Assembly: GCA_964622255.1 (NCBI GenBank)
Contig: CAZUPK010000048.1
Span: 1 to 10,584 of the forward strand
Source of the DNA: SZUA-1377 sp964622255
Lineage (GTDB): Bacteria; Campylobacterota; Campylobacteria; Campylobacterales; QNZT01
Length of the DNA stretch: 10,584 nt
Direction: 5' to 3'
A model generated the notes under the pieces. It ran no database searches, was not told the origin of the DNA, and was given only the letters and a program-made list of their open reading frames with translations. The first letter of the stretch is position 1; each line of letters begins with the position of its first letter. Made by a program: the position numbers and the translations under genes. Shown here piece by piece: positions 1 through 6,368 of this stretch.

Positions 1-606
1 ATTTAAAAATATTTTAATGTTTAATGCTTTTAATTTATTTATATTTTCTTTAAAGTTCTCTTTCTTTCCGTCTAAAACCTGTTGTTCTATTATATTTTTA
101 TATATTTCAAATGCTTTTTTATCATAGTTAAAGTTTGTAAAAACTCCCTCTTGTGTTTTAACACTAAATACAAAATCATAGTAACAAAATGTCTCAATAT
201 ATAATTTCTGAAAATATACATTAAATTCATCATTATTTATGGAGTTTTTTTTATTTTTTTTTGCAATAGTTAACAACTTGTCAGCATCAAATGCTATTCT
301 TTTAGAATCTATAGGAAACAAATCAAAAGCTGAACTTCTCGGAGTTTCAGTAAATATTTGATTGCTTGGATTTGATAATATATGATCAGCATAAAAACTA
401 TAAAACCTAGATTGTTCATAACCTATTTCTAAAGCTTTATATAATTCAAGTATAAACCTATAAAAAGAGGCTAAAGAACCACCCAAATTTTCATTAAATC
501 TAATCCACTCTTTTTCATATAAATTATCTTTTTTAAAAGAATCTCTTTTTAAAAGTGAACTATAATATAAAAATTTGTCTAACACATAATCTTTTGTTAT
601 TCTCAC
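1..606 (-). CDS. Unrecognised protein, 3' end cut by the window edge; start uncertain
   Basis: An uninterrupted reading frame runs on the minus strand from a GTG at 606 to the left edge, giving 202 residues without a stop. I do not recognise the family. The protein begins VRITKDYVLDKF and is rich in Lys, Asn, Phe and Tyr, with no signal peptide or membrane segment seen, so it is probably cytoplasmic. A middle stretch reads TPRSSAFDLFPIDSKRIAFD and a Lys/Asn-rich linker follows it. No ATG opens the frame. GTG 606 and TTG 621 are candidates, neither with a convincing ribosome binding site, and the frame stays open up to 651, just after a stop at 654-652. G+C is about 22% by hand count, far below feoB, which suggests foreign origin. 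It diverges from feoB. Real coding is likely because the frame is long in very AT-rich DNA; function is unknown, and a 5' frameshift or decay is possible. Confidence 0.6.
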   Translation of the reverse strand, partial: MRITKDYVLDKFLYYSSLLKRDSFKKDNLYEKEWIRFNENLGGSLASFYRFILELYKALEIGYEQSRFYSFYADHILSNPSNQIFTETPRSSAFDLFPIDSKRIAFDADKLLTIAKKNKKNSINNDEFNVYFQKLYIETFCYYDFVFSVKTQEGVFTNFNYDKKAFEIYKNIIEQQVLDGKKENFKENINKLKALNIKIFLN

Positions 607-661
607 AAAACACCCAACCAAACAGTCTTGATCACTTAGTATCCCATCATTTTATCTAAAA

Positions 662-667
662 ATTATA
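662..667 (-). promoter_or_regulatory. Possible -10 box for the leftward gene
   Basis: The minus strand reads TATAAT here, a perfect -10 match, about 55 bases ahead of the GTG at 606. No good -35 is seen at 685-690 (TATGGT), as is common in Campylobacterota, where the -35 is weakly conserved. Transcription would begin near 655. In DNA this AT-rich the match could be chance. Confidence 0.35.
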
Positions 668-869
668 ATATTTGTCTTTTTTTAACCATAAAATATTCTA
701 TTAATGTGTAAAAATGTTACTTTTAGATAGTTTTTTGGTAAAGCCATATATAGTAATCCAATGCGGTAAGAGTTTTTAGAATTGATGGGGGATTTTAAAC
801 GAATTTGCAAATATGATGATATTTTTACATCAAAACTTTTTGAATAAAGATATGTTTAAGTTTGGTTTA
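668..869. other. Intergenic stretch with no recognised gene
   Basis: About 200 bases between the leftward gene's promoter and the feo control sites. I see no RNA gene, riboswitch or convincing coding frame. A small stem (TGATG 814-818 with CATCA 828-832, 9-base loop) and a 41-codon frame at 813-938 without a ribosome binding site are the only structures noted. It may be decayed sequence left by whatever brought in the AT-rich gene to the left. Confidence 0.4.
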
Positions 870-885
870 AAATTTCGTGAAATTT
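870..885. promoter_or_regulatory. Perfect 7-2-7 inverted repeat upstream of the feo promoter
   Basis: AAATTTC-GT-GAAATTT is a perfect palindrome of 7-base arms. It ends 13 bases before the first Fur-like box and just ahead of the candidate -35 of feoB, a position suited to an additional operator or activator site. It does not match a Fur box well and I cannot name a binding protein. AT-only arms make chance occurrence plausible. Confidence 0.3.
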
Positions 886-897
886 GGCTGGTTATTT

Positions 898-926
898 TTG
901 AAAACGATTTTCATATTTTATTAAAT
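898..926 (+). promoter_or_regulatory. Candidate sigma-70 promoter of feoB-feoA-porin
   Basis: TTGAAA at 898-903 (5 of 6 matches to the -35 consensus) is followed after a 17-base spacer by TTAAAT at 921-926 (4 of 6 to the -10 consensus). The -35 lies inside the first Fur-like box, so repressor binding would block polymerase. A rival -10 is TAAAAT at 936-941, but it has no partner -35. Transcription would start near 933, leaving a leader of about 70 bases. Confidence 0.4.
899..913. promoter_or_regulatory. Fur box-like operator 1
   Basis: TGAAAA-CGA-TTTTCA is a perfect inverted repeat of 6-base arms around 3 bases. It resembles the TGATAAT/ATTATCA core of Fur operators and overlaps the candidate -35 of the ferrous iron operon. 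Its position ahead of feoB, a classic Fur target, supports an iron-repression role. The role is inferred from sequence and context only. Confidence 0.6.
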
Positions 927-959
927 TTTAAGAATTAAAATAATAAGATTCTACTTATT

Positions 960-980
960 AAATGAAAATGGTTTTCATTT
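960..980. promoter_or_regulatory. Fur box-like operator 2
   Basis: A perfect inverted repeat with 9-base arms (AAATGAAAA and TTTTCATTT) around TGG, sharing the TGAAAA-NNN-TTTTCA core of operator 1. The two centres are 64 bases apart. It ends 23 bases before the feoB start, so it lies in the leader or over a second promoter. Two matching sites ahead of an iron uptake gene make a Fur role likely. Confidence 0.7.
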
Positions 981-1003
981 TAAATTTTTAAAAGGGAGAA
1001 ATT

Positions 1004-3037
1004 ATGAAAGAGATAGTTGCAGTTTTAGCTGGACAACCAAATGTTGGAAAGTCTATGCTAATAAATGCTGTCAGTAATGCTAAGCTAAAGGTAGGAAATT
1101 TTAGTGGTGTAACAGTTGATAAAACAGAGGTAGAGTTTAGATACTGCGATGATAAAAGTTGCACAGATCACCAGATACATATCATAGACCTTCCGGGAGC
1201 TTACTCGCTAACAAATTATACTATAGAAGAAAAAGTAACAAAGAATTTTTTAGAAAATGAAAAGTATGATTTGATAGTAAATGTCGTAGATAGCACGAAC
1301 TTAGAAAGAAACCTTCTTTTAACCGCAGAGCTTTTAGAACTTGGAAAAAAAATGATAGTTGTTTTAAATATGCAAGATGAAGCAAGAAAAGAGGGCATAG
1401 AGATAGACCAAAAGCAACTCTCAAAAATACTTGGTGTTCCTGTTGTAAAAACGAGTGCTAAAGAAGAAGAGGGGATAAAAGAACTAAAAGAAGCTATAGT
1501 TGAAGTTTATAACAAATCTTGGACTGATGGGAAGATAGTTTATAGTGATGTTATAGAGGAAGAGATAGCTCATATAGAAAGACTTTTTAAAGAGAAAAAG
1601 TATATTTGCAAGATACCACCTCGCCATATGGCTATAAGACTTTTACAAGAGGATAAAAAGATATTTCAATTACTTCACAACGAACCTATCTGGATAGAAT
1701 TAGAGCCTATCATAAGAAAATCTTTGGATCATATCTATATACACTATAACACTAAAGATTTGGATGAGATATTTGACGATGAGAGGATAGCTTTTGCTAG
1801 AGGTGTAGCTTTAGAAGTTACTACTTATAAAGAGCAAAAAAGTTTAACTCTTACTCAAAAGATAGATAATATCCTCATAAACAAATACTTTGGTATTCCT
1901 ATCTTTTTATTTTTGATGTGGGGATTATTTTGGCTTACTTTTGAGTTTGGAAGTATCCCTATGGATTATATAGATATGTTTTTTAGCAAACTTGGAGAGT
2001 GGGTAAAGAGTATTTTTGGTGATGGAGTTTTAGGAGAACTTATAGCAGATGGTGCGATAGCCGGAGTAGGGGCAGTAGTAATGTTTTTGCCAAATATCAT
2101 TATACTGTTTTTAGGTATAGCATTTTTGGAAACTACCGGATATATGAGTAGAGTTGCATTTTTACTTGATGGATTTTTTCATAAGTTTGGACTTCACGGG
2201 AAAAGTTTTATACCTTTAGTTACTGGTTTTGGATGTTCAGTTCCAGCTTATATGGCAGCAAGAACACTTAAAAATGAAAAAGATAGACTTCTTACACTTT
2301 TTATCATAGGTTTTATGAGTTGTGGAGCAAGACTTCCTATATATGTGCTTTTTACTGGAGCATTTTTTCCTGCAAATCAAGCAGGAAATATATTGTTTTT
2401 GATATACATAACAGGAGCTTTACTTGGACTTATAGGTGCTAAAGTTTTAAATATCTTAGTTTTCAAAGGTGAGGATGAACCGTTTGTTATGGAGATGCCA
2501 AAGTATAGACTGCCATCTTTTAAACTGATATATCACACTGTTTATTCTCAAGCAAAATCATATCTAAAAAAAGCAGGAACTTTTATCTTAGCAGCATCTA
2601 TGCTTGTATGGTTTGCATCAAACTATCCAAAAAATAGTGATTTGGAAAATAGTTATTTAGGACAAGCTGGAAAAGTAACCGCACCATTTTTTGAGCCTTT
2701 GGGGATGGATTGGAAGATGAGTGTTTCTCTAATAGCCGGACTTGCGGCTAAAGAGGTGGTAGTATCAACTCTTGGTGTTTTATATGCTAGTGCAGAAGTA
2801 GATGAAAATGATAAAGGGCTACAAGAGCAGATAAAAAAACAGATACCTTTTGCATCTGCTATATCTTTTATAGTCTTTGTTATGATATATCTTCCTTGCT
2901 TTGCAGCGAGTGCAGTTTTTGCTAAAGAAGCTGGAGGATGGAAGTATCTTGCATATCTCTTTTTCTTTACAACAGCTACTGCATGGAGTTTAAGTTTTGT
3001 GGCTTATCATATCGCAAAAGGAGTTTATGGTGGATAA
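1004..3037 (+). CDS. feoB: FeoB ferrous iron transporter
   Basis: FeoB carries Fe(II) across the inner membrane, controlled by a cytoplasmic GTP-binding domain. All G motifs are visible: G1 GQPNVGKS (10-17), G2 Thr37, G3 DLPG (62-65), G4 NMQD (122-125; NxxD form) and G5 TSAK near 150. A helical spacer domain follows, then membrane segments from about residue 298 containing the family motifs GFGCSVPAYMAARTL, SCGARLP and AAKEVVVSTLG, and a second hydrophobic block to the end. At 677 residues it is shorter than the E. coli protein (773) and near the size of epsilonproteobacterial FeoB. The start has a good ribosome site, AGGGAG, 5 bases ahead. A cysteine pair (C48, C53) between G2 and G3 is unusual. 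It overlaps feoA by 11 bases and heads a cluster with two Fur-like boxes upstream, so iron repression is expected. Confidence 0.97.
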   Translation: MKEIVAVLAGQPNVGKSMLINAVSNAKLKVGNFSGVTVDKTEVEFRYCDDKSCTDHQIHIIDLPGAYSLTNYTIEEKVTKNFLENEKYDLIVNVVDSTNLERNLLLTAELLELGKKMIVVLNMQDEARKEGIEIDQKQLSKILGVPVVKTSAKEEEGIKELKEAIVEVYNKSWTDGKIVYSDVIEEEIAHIERLFKEKKYICKIPPRHMAIRLLQEDKKIFQLLHNEPIWIELEPIIRKSLDHIYIHYNTKDLDEIFDDERIAFARGVALEVTTYKEQKSLTLTQKIDNILINKYFGIPIFLFLMWGLFWLTFEFGSIPMDYIDMFFSKLGEWVKSIFGDGVLGELIADGAIAGVGAVVMFLPNIIILFLGIAFLETTGYMSRVAFLLDGFFHKFGLHGKSFIPLVTGFGCSVPAYMAARTLKNEKDRLLTLFIIGFMSCGARLPIYVLFTGAFFPANQAGNILFLIYITGALLGLIGAKVLNILVFKGEDEPFVMEMPKYRLPSFKLIYHTVYSQAKSYLKKAGTFILAASMLVWFASNYPKNSDLENSYLGQAGKVTAPFFEPLGMDWKMSVSLIAGLAAKEVVVSTLGVLYASAEVDENDKGLQEQIKKQIPFASAISFIVFVMIYLPCFAASAVFAKEAGGWKYLAYLFFFTTATAWSLSFVAYHIAKGVYGG

Positions 3038-3257
3038 AATATTTGATTTAGAATTAGGTGATAGGGCTAGGATAAAAGAGATTCATGCCGGAAGAGGATT
3101 AAAACACAGGATGAAATCTTTTGGACTTTATAACGGTGTGGAGTTTGAAGTAAAAAACTATTCTATAGGTAAAAAAACTGTCGAACTTCAAGTTGGTAAC
3201 TCTTTGGTTGCTTTAAGAAGAGGTGAGATGGAAAAAATAGAGATAGAAAAAATATGA
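3027..3257 (+). CDS. feoA: FeoA ferrous iron transport accessory protein
   Basis: A 76-residue cytoplasmic protein with the SH3-like FeoA fold, which is thought to bind FeoB and modulate its activity. Family features are the opening LELGDRARIKEI, the central R-M-KSFGLYNGVEFEV stretch (28-42) and the closing LVALRRGEMEKIEI (60-73). I chose the ATG at 3027 because AAAAGGAG (3016-3023) sits just before it; the frame is open further up to an ATG at 2997, but that would add ten residues inside the feoB coding region with no ribosome site. A GTG directly after the ATG is an alternative with better spacing. It overlaps the feoB end by 11 bases, pointing to coupled translation. In many bacteria, feoA precedes feoB; here it follows. 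Confidence 0.93.
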   Translation: MVDKIFDLELGDRARIKEIHAGRGLKHRMKSFGLYNGVEFEVKNYSIGKKTVELQVGNSLVALRRGEMEKIEIEKI

Positions 3258-3283
3258 ATTTTAATAAGGGGAAAAGGGGAAAT

Positions 3284-4417
3284 ATGAAAAAAGCTGTATT
3301 ATTTAGTTTAGTAATAGTTAGTTTTTTAGGCGCAAATGATTTTATAGAAAATGTTGATGGATATATAAGAGCAGGTTATCAAAATCATAATATAAGTGCA
3401 GATAAAAGTTATAAAAGCGACAGTATAGGTGGAAAACTTCATATAAAGACAAAATCATACAAAAATATAAATGCAGGTGCTACTTTTTATACTACAAATA
3501 AGATAAATAATAATGATGGCAACGGTATAGCTTTCTTTGACTCTAATAACAAGTCATACTCTATCTTAGGTGAAGCATATTTACAAGGAAAGTTTGCAAA
3601 TACAACTATCAAGTTAGGTCGTCAAGAGTTAGATATTCCATTTGCCGATACGGATGATTTAGGTATGATACCAAACACTTTTGAAGCAGGAGTTTTGGTA
3701 AATAAAGATATAAAAGATACCACTATCACTTTAGCACAAGTTCAAAAGTGGGCAGGTGTCGATGCTCCAAAACCTGAAACTTTTACAAAGATGCAAAATG
3801 ATGATTCAGTGCAAGTTTTGGGTATAACTTATGAGGGAGTAAAAGATTTATCTCTTGGTGGATGGTATTATAACTTAAAAGATAAAGTTGATGGTGATTT
3901 ACAAGATATAAGTTATATAGAAGCTACTTATGCAAACAAATTAAATACTCTAAACTATGAGTTAGGACTTCAGTATGCAAAACAGTCTTATAAAAATACC
4001 AATGATGCTAAGATATCAGGAGTAAGTTTAGCAGTTGGTTTTGAAAATACAGGTTTAACTATAGCTGGAGCATACAATAAATCTAATGACAATGAAGCTA
4101 CAAATGGTTTTGGTGGAGGACCATTTTTTACAAGTGTAGAACACTTAACCATAGATGGTATGGGAGCTGATGCAAAAGCTACTACTTATGGTTTTGAGTG
4201 GGATATGAGTGATTTTGTAGTAAAAGGTTTAACACTAAGCTATGCAAATCTTAATATAGAAGCTAAAGATGGTAAAGAAGCTGATGAAGATGACTATGTC
4301 TTAAACTATGATATACAAGAAAATCTAAACTTAACAGCTATTTATAGCGATGTAGATGACAAGATAAATGGTGAAAAGTTTAAAAATACAAGGATTTTTG
4401 TAAACTATATGTTTTAG
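3284..4417 (+). CDS. Outer-membrane porin, Opr (OprD-like) family
   Basis: A 377-residue predicted outer-membrane beta-barrel of the Opr/OprD-like porins common in Campylobacterota. It opens with a signal peptide (KK, then a hydrophobic stretch, likely cut after Ala17). Alternating hydrophobic strands follow, and it ends in Phe (RIFVNYMF), the usual signal for barrel assembly. The segment LGRQELDIPFADTDDLGMIP near residue 116 resembles OprD-type proteins. An acidic patch at about 326-337 (EAKDGKEADEDD) could lie in a loop. The ATG at 3284 follows AGGGGA and gives a clean signal peptide; an ATG at 3254 overlapping the feoA stop would add ten hydrophilic residues. It sits 26 bases after feoA with no terminator between, so it is probably co-transcribed with feo and iron-repressed. 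Specificity for Fe(II) is inferred from context only. Confidence 0.85.
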   Translation: MKKAVLFSLVIVSFLGANDFIENVDGYIRAGYQNHNISADKSYKSDSIGGKLHIKTKSYKNINAGATFYTTNKINNNDGNGIAFFDSNNKSYSILGEAYLQGKFANTTIKLGRQELDIPFADTDDLGMIPNTFEAGVLVNKDIKDTTITLAQVQKWAGVDAPKPETFTKMQNDDSVQVLGITYEGVKDLSLGGWYYNLKDKVDGDLQDISYIEATYANKLNTLNYELGLQYAKQSYKNTNDAKISGVSLAVGFENTGLTIAGAYNKSNDNEATNGFGGGPFFTSVEHLTIDGMGADAKATTYGFEWDMSDFVVKGLTLSYANLNIEAKDGKEADEDDYVLNYDIQENLNLTAIYSDVDDKINGEKFKNTRIFVNYMF

Positions 4418-5457
4418 TAAGTAAGTGCTTTTGCTACCGCAGCAGAAGCATTTACCTTTCCATATGCATGGGTATGACTAAAGCCTGTATGTGGATCATA
4501 GTTTGCAACCTCAGGTTCTATCTTATCTGCAGTTGTGATAAGAATCTCCCTAACTTGATCAGGAGTTAAATTATGATTTACACTAAGCATAAGAGCCACT
4601 ACTCCTGCAACTATTGGAGCTGATGCTGATGTTCCGTTGAAATATCCATAAACTCCATTATAATAGTTTAAAGTATAAATACCACCATTAACTTTTCCAC
4701 CCGGTGCTAGGATATCTATATTGTCTCCATAGTTAGAGTATGGAGCTTTTTTATTATCTTCGTCGGTTGCTCCAACTCCTATGACCCACGGAAGTTCAGC
4801 TTCAACCTCATAATTTCCCAAATCAAGGTCCAATCCGTTATTGTTTCCACTTGAAAAAATAACCACAATATTACTATCATACATATCTTTTATAGTTGCT
4901 CTCAATTTTGAAGAGATTTGATTAATAAATCCCCAACTACAAGAGATAATATCTGCTCCTAACTCTTTTGCTTTTTGAAAAGCTCTTATTTTCTGATCAT
5001 CAATAGTTAAATTTGCATCTATAAGTATAAGTTTTGCTTCAGGAGCAACACCAATAACTCCTTTACCGTTTTTTGGTGAGGCTATGATACTAGCACAAGA
5101 AGTTCCGTGTGAATTAAGATTTTTTATAACATTTGTTGTATTTGTTTGTGTATCATAAGTGGCATAAACATTTGAAACTAAATCATCATTAATGTTATAA
5201 AAGTCATAGTCTATGATTGCAACTTTTACACCGGCACCTCTAGTTTTTTTCCAAGCATCAAAAATATTTATATGAGAGTTACTATTCGCAAGAGATGGGT
5301 CAATCACTTTCAAATGCCACTCATAGTTGAATCCATCATCTGTATAAGGATTGAAGCTTGTAATATCAAAAGGATTTTTATCTGCTAAACCGCCATTAGC
5401 ATAACCACATCCAATGATATAAAATAAAAAGAACACTAAACCTAAGATAAATTTCAT
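4414..5457 (-). CDS. Subtilisin-like (S8) serine protease, probable lipoprotein
   Basis: A 347-residue extracytoplasmic endopeptidase of the subtilase family. The catalytic triad is intact: Asp83 (VAIID), His117 (NSHGTSCASI) and Ser277 (GTSASAP), with the oxyanion-hole Asn205 in SSGNNN. The N-terminus is a short hydrophobic signal ending in a lipobox, IIGC, with Cys17 as the likely lipid-bearing residue; ordinary cleavage after GYA is the alternative. Only about 50 residues separate this from the catalytic domain, so no typical I9 propeptide is present. The ATG at 5457 is preferred because AAGG lies 8 bases upstream; a GTG at 5466 adds three residues but would sit on top of that site. The gene lies 47 bases after trpA with its own promoter-like box. 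Its stop overlaps the convergent porin stop by 4 bases. The substrate is unknown. Confidence 0.92.
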   Translation of the reverse strand: MKFILGLVFFLFYIIGCGYANGGLADKNPFDITSFNPYTDDGFNYEWHLKVIDPSLANSNSHINIFDAWKKTRGAGVKVAIIDYDFYNINDDLVSNVYATYDTQTNTTNVIKNLNSHGTSCASIIASPKNGKGVIGVAPEAKLILIDANLTIDDQKIRAFQKAKELGADIISCSWGFINQISSKLRATIKDMYDSNIVVIFSSGNNNGLDLDLGNYEVEAELPWVIGVGATDEDNKKAPYSNYGDNIDILAPGGKVNGGIYTLNYYNGVYGYFNGTSASAPIVAGVVALMLSVNHNLTPDQVREILITTADKIEPEVANYDPHTGFSHTHAYGKVNASAAVAKALTY

Positions 5458-5491
5458 AAAAAACACCTTATAAGCAATAACTAGTTTTTTT

Positions 5492-5497
5492 ATTTTA
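5492..5497 (-). promoter_or_regulatory. Possible -10 box of the protease gene
   Basis: The minus strand reads AGATAAAATAA around this hexamer (TAAAAT), in the short gap ahead of the protease and just inside the last codons of trpA's downstream margin. The same hexamer recurs ahead of the glutamate dehydrogenase and antitoxin genes. It would let the protease be expressed apart from trpA, although read-through from trpA is also possible since no terminator is seen. Confidence 0.35.
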
Positions 5498-5504
5498 TCT
5501 TAGT

Positions 5505-6242
5505 TTAATTAATCCTTTCCTTAATCTCCTTAGCTATTTGTGAAATATTTTGTAGTTTTTCTTTATAAGATAAAGTATTGTTAAGTAAAACTTTTACAAA
5601 TTCACTTCCTACTATAACTCCATCTACCCCTTTTGATTTTTCTTTTGCTGTTTTTGTATTTACTCCAAAACCTATATAAAGCGGAGTATCAGTAACACTT
5701 CTTATATTGGCTATAACTTTTGTTAAATCTTCACTTTTTCCACTTCCGGTTATTCCCGTATAAGCAACCATATAGATAAACTTCTTAGAGTTTTTTAGTA
5801 TCTTTTTTATTCTATCCTTTGAGTCAGTAGGTGCAACAAAGTCTATCAAAGCTAAACCTTGGGTTTCAACCTCATCTTTATATAAAGTTGCCTCTTCATA
5901 TGGAAGATCTGGTATGATAAAACCATTTACACCAGCTTTTTTTGCTTCTTCTATCATAATAGGCATAGTTTTTTGATAAAAAGGATTAAAATATCCCATC
6001 CAAAGTGTATCTATCTCTTTTGCTATTCTTTGAGAGATTTTAAAAAGATGTTCTATCTTAAATCCAAGCTCTAAAGATTTTAGATTTGCCTCTTCTATAA
6101 CTGGACCGTCTGCAACAGGATCGGAAAATGGGATACCAAGCTCTATCGTATCGGCTCCAGATTCTTTTAAAGAGAGTATAACATCTTGTGTAAAGTTAAG
6201 TTCAGGATAACCAGTAGTGATATATGCAACAAGTTTTTTCAA
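5505..6242 (-). CDS. trpA: Tryptophan synthase alpha chain (TTG start)
   Basis: TrpA splits indole-3-glycerol phosphate into glyceraldehyde 3-phosphate and indole, which passes through a tunnel to TrpB, in the last step of tryptophan synthesis in the cytoplasm. The 245-residue product is a full TIM barrel. The signature IELGIPFSDPVADGP holds the catalytic Glu34 and Asp45, equivalent to Glu49 and Asp60 of E. coli, and the phosphate-binding region reads YTGITGSGK and FGVNTKTAK. The start is TTG at 6242: GGAG (6252-6249) lies 6 bases ahead and the first residues, KKLVAYITTGYPE, match where the barrel begins. The frame is open up to 6290 but without a ribosome site. This start removes about 15 residues (the first helix) relative to E. 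coli. No other trp gene is in the window. The protease gene follows on the same strand. Confidence 0.95.
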   Translation of the reverse strand: MKKLVAYITTGYPELNFTQDVILSLKESGADTIELGIPFSDPVADGPVIEEANLKSLELGFKIEHLFKISQRIAKEIDTLWMGYFNPFYQKTMPIMIEEAKKAGVNGFIIPDLPYEEATLYKDEVETQGLALIDFVAPTDSKDRIKKILKNSKKFIYMVAYTGITGSGKSEDLTKVIANIRSVTDTPLYIGFGVNTKTAKEKSKGVDGVIVGSEFVKVLLNNTLSYKEKLQNISQIAKEIKERIN

Positions 6243-6248
6243 TGTAAG

Positions 6249-6252
6249 CTCC
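6249..6252 (-). promoter_or_regulatory. Ribosome binding site that fixes the TTG start of trpA
   Basis: GGAG on the minus strand, within ACGGAG, is 6 bases from the TTG at 6242. No in-frame ATG or GTG lies nearby, so this site is the main evidence for the non-ATG start. Confidence 0.7.
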
Positions 6253-6302
6253 GTTGTTTTTATTAACCTTAAGTTCAAGACTATTAGCAAACTTAGGTAA
6301 TA

Positions 6303-6308
6303 AGTATA
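6303..6308 (-). promoter_or_regulatory. Possible -10 box of trpA
   Basis: TATACT on the minus strand (5 of 6 to consensus) in the gap shared with the divergent dehydrogenase gene. It would start transcription near 6296 and leave a leader of roughly 50 bases. I see no Trp-rich leader peptide and no attenuator hairpin in that leader. Confidence 0.35.
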
Positions 6309-6320
6309 TTATTATTTTGG

Positions 6321-6326
6321 TAAAAT
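6321..6326 (+). promoter_or_regulatory. Possible -10 box of the glutamate dehydrogenase gene
   Basis: TTTTGGTAAAATATAA carries a TAAAAT hexamer 42 bases before the ATG at 6369. A ribosome site, AAGGA, lies at 6357-6361. No -35 is evident, as is usual in this group. It lies back to back with the trpA promoter candidate, the two hexamers being 12 bases apart, so the genes may compete for polymerase. Confidence 0.4.
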
Positions 6327-6368
6327 ATAAATTGAGAGACTAAGAAAAAAGAGATTAAGGATATTGTT

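Noticed and set aside
814..832. Small hairpin TGATG...CATCA
   Set aside because: Five-base stem with a nine-base loop and no T-run; too weak to call a terminator or RNA element.
813..938. 41-codon frame beginning with two ATG codons (MMIFLHQNFLNKDMFKF...)
   Set aside because: No ribosome site, it runs through the candidate feoB promoter and the first Fur-like box, and short frames of this size arise by chance in AT-rich DNA.
607..1003. tRNA, riboswitch or CRISPR array in the largest gap
   Set aside because: No cloverleaf arms, no conserved aptamer core and no regularly spaced direct repeats were found on reading both strands.
2997..3026. Earlier ATG for FeoA inside feoB
   Set aside because: The extra ten residues are not part of the FeoA fold, and AAAAGGAG sits just before the ATG at 3027.
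3254..3283. Earlier ATG for the porin, overlapping the feoA stop
   Set aside because: It would add ten hydrophilic residues before the signal peptide and lacks a ribosome site, while the ATG at 3284 follows AGGGGA directly.
6243..6290. Longer trpA product from an upstream TTG at 6290
   Set aside because: No ribosome site there and the added residues do not resemble the TrpA N-terminus; GGAG points to the TTG at 6242.
6243..6296. Possible tryptophan attenuator in the trpA leader
   Set aside because: The leader holds no Trp codons in a small frame and no paired alternative hairpins; trpA alone would also be an odd place for it.
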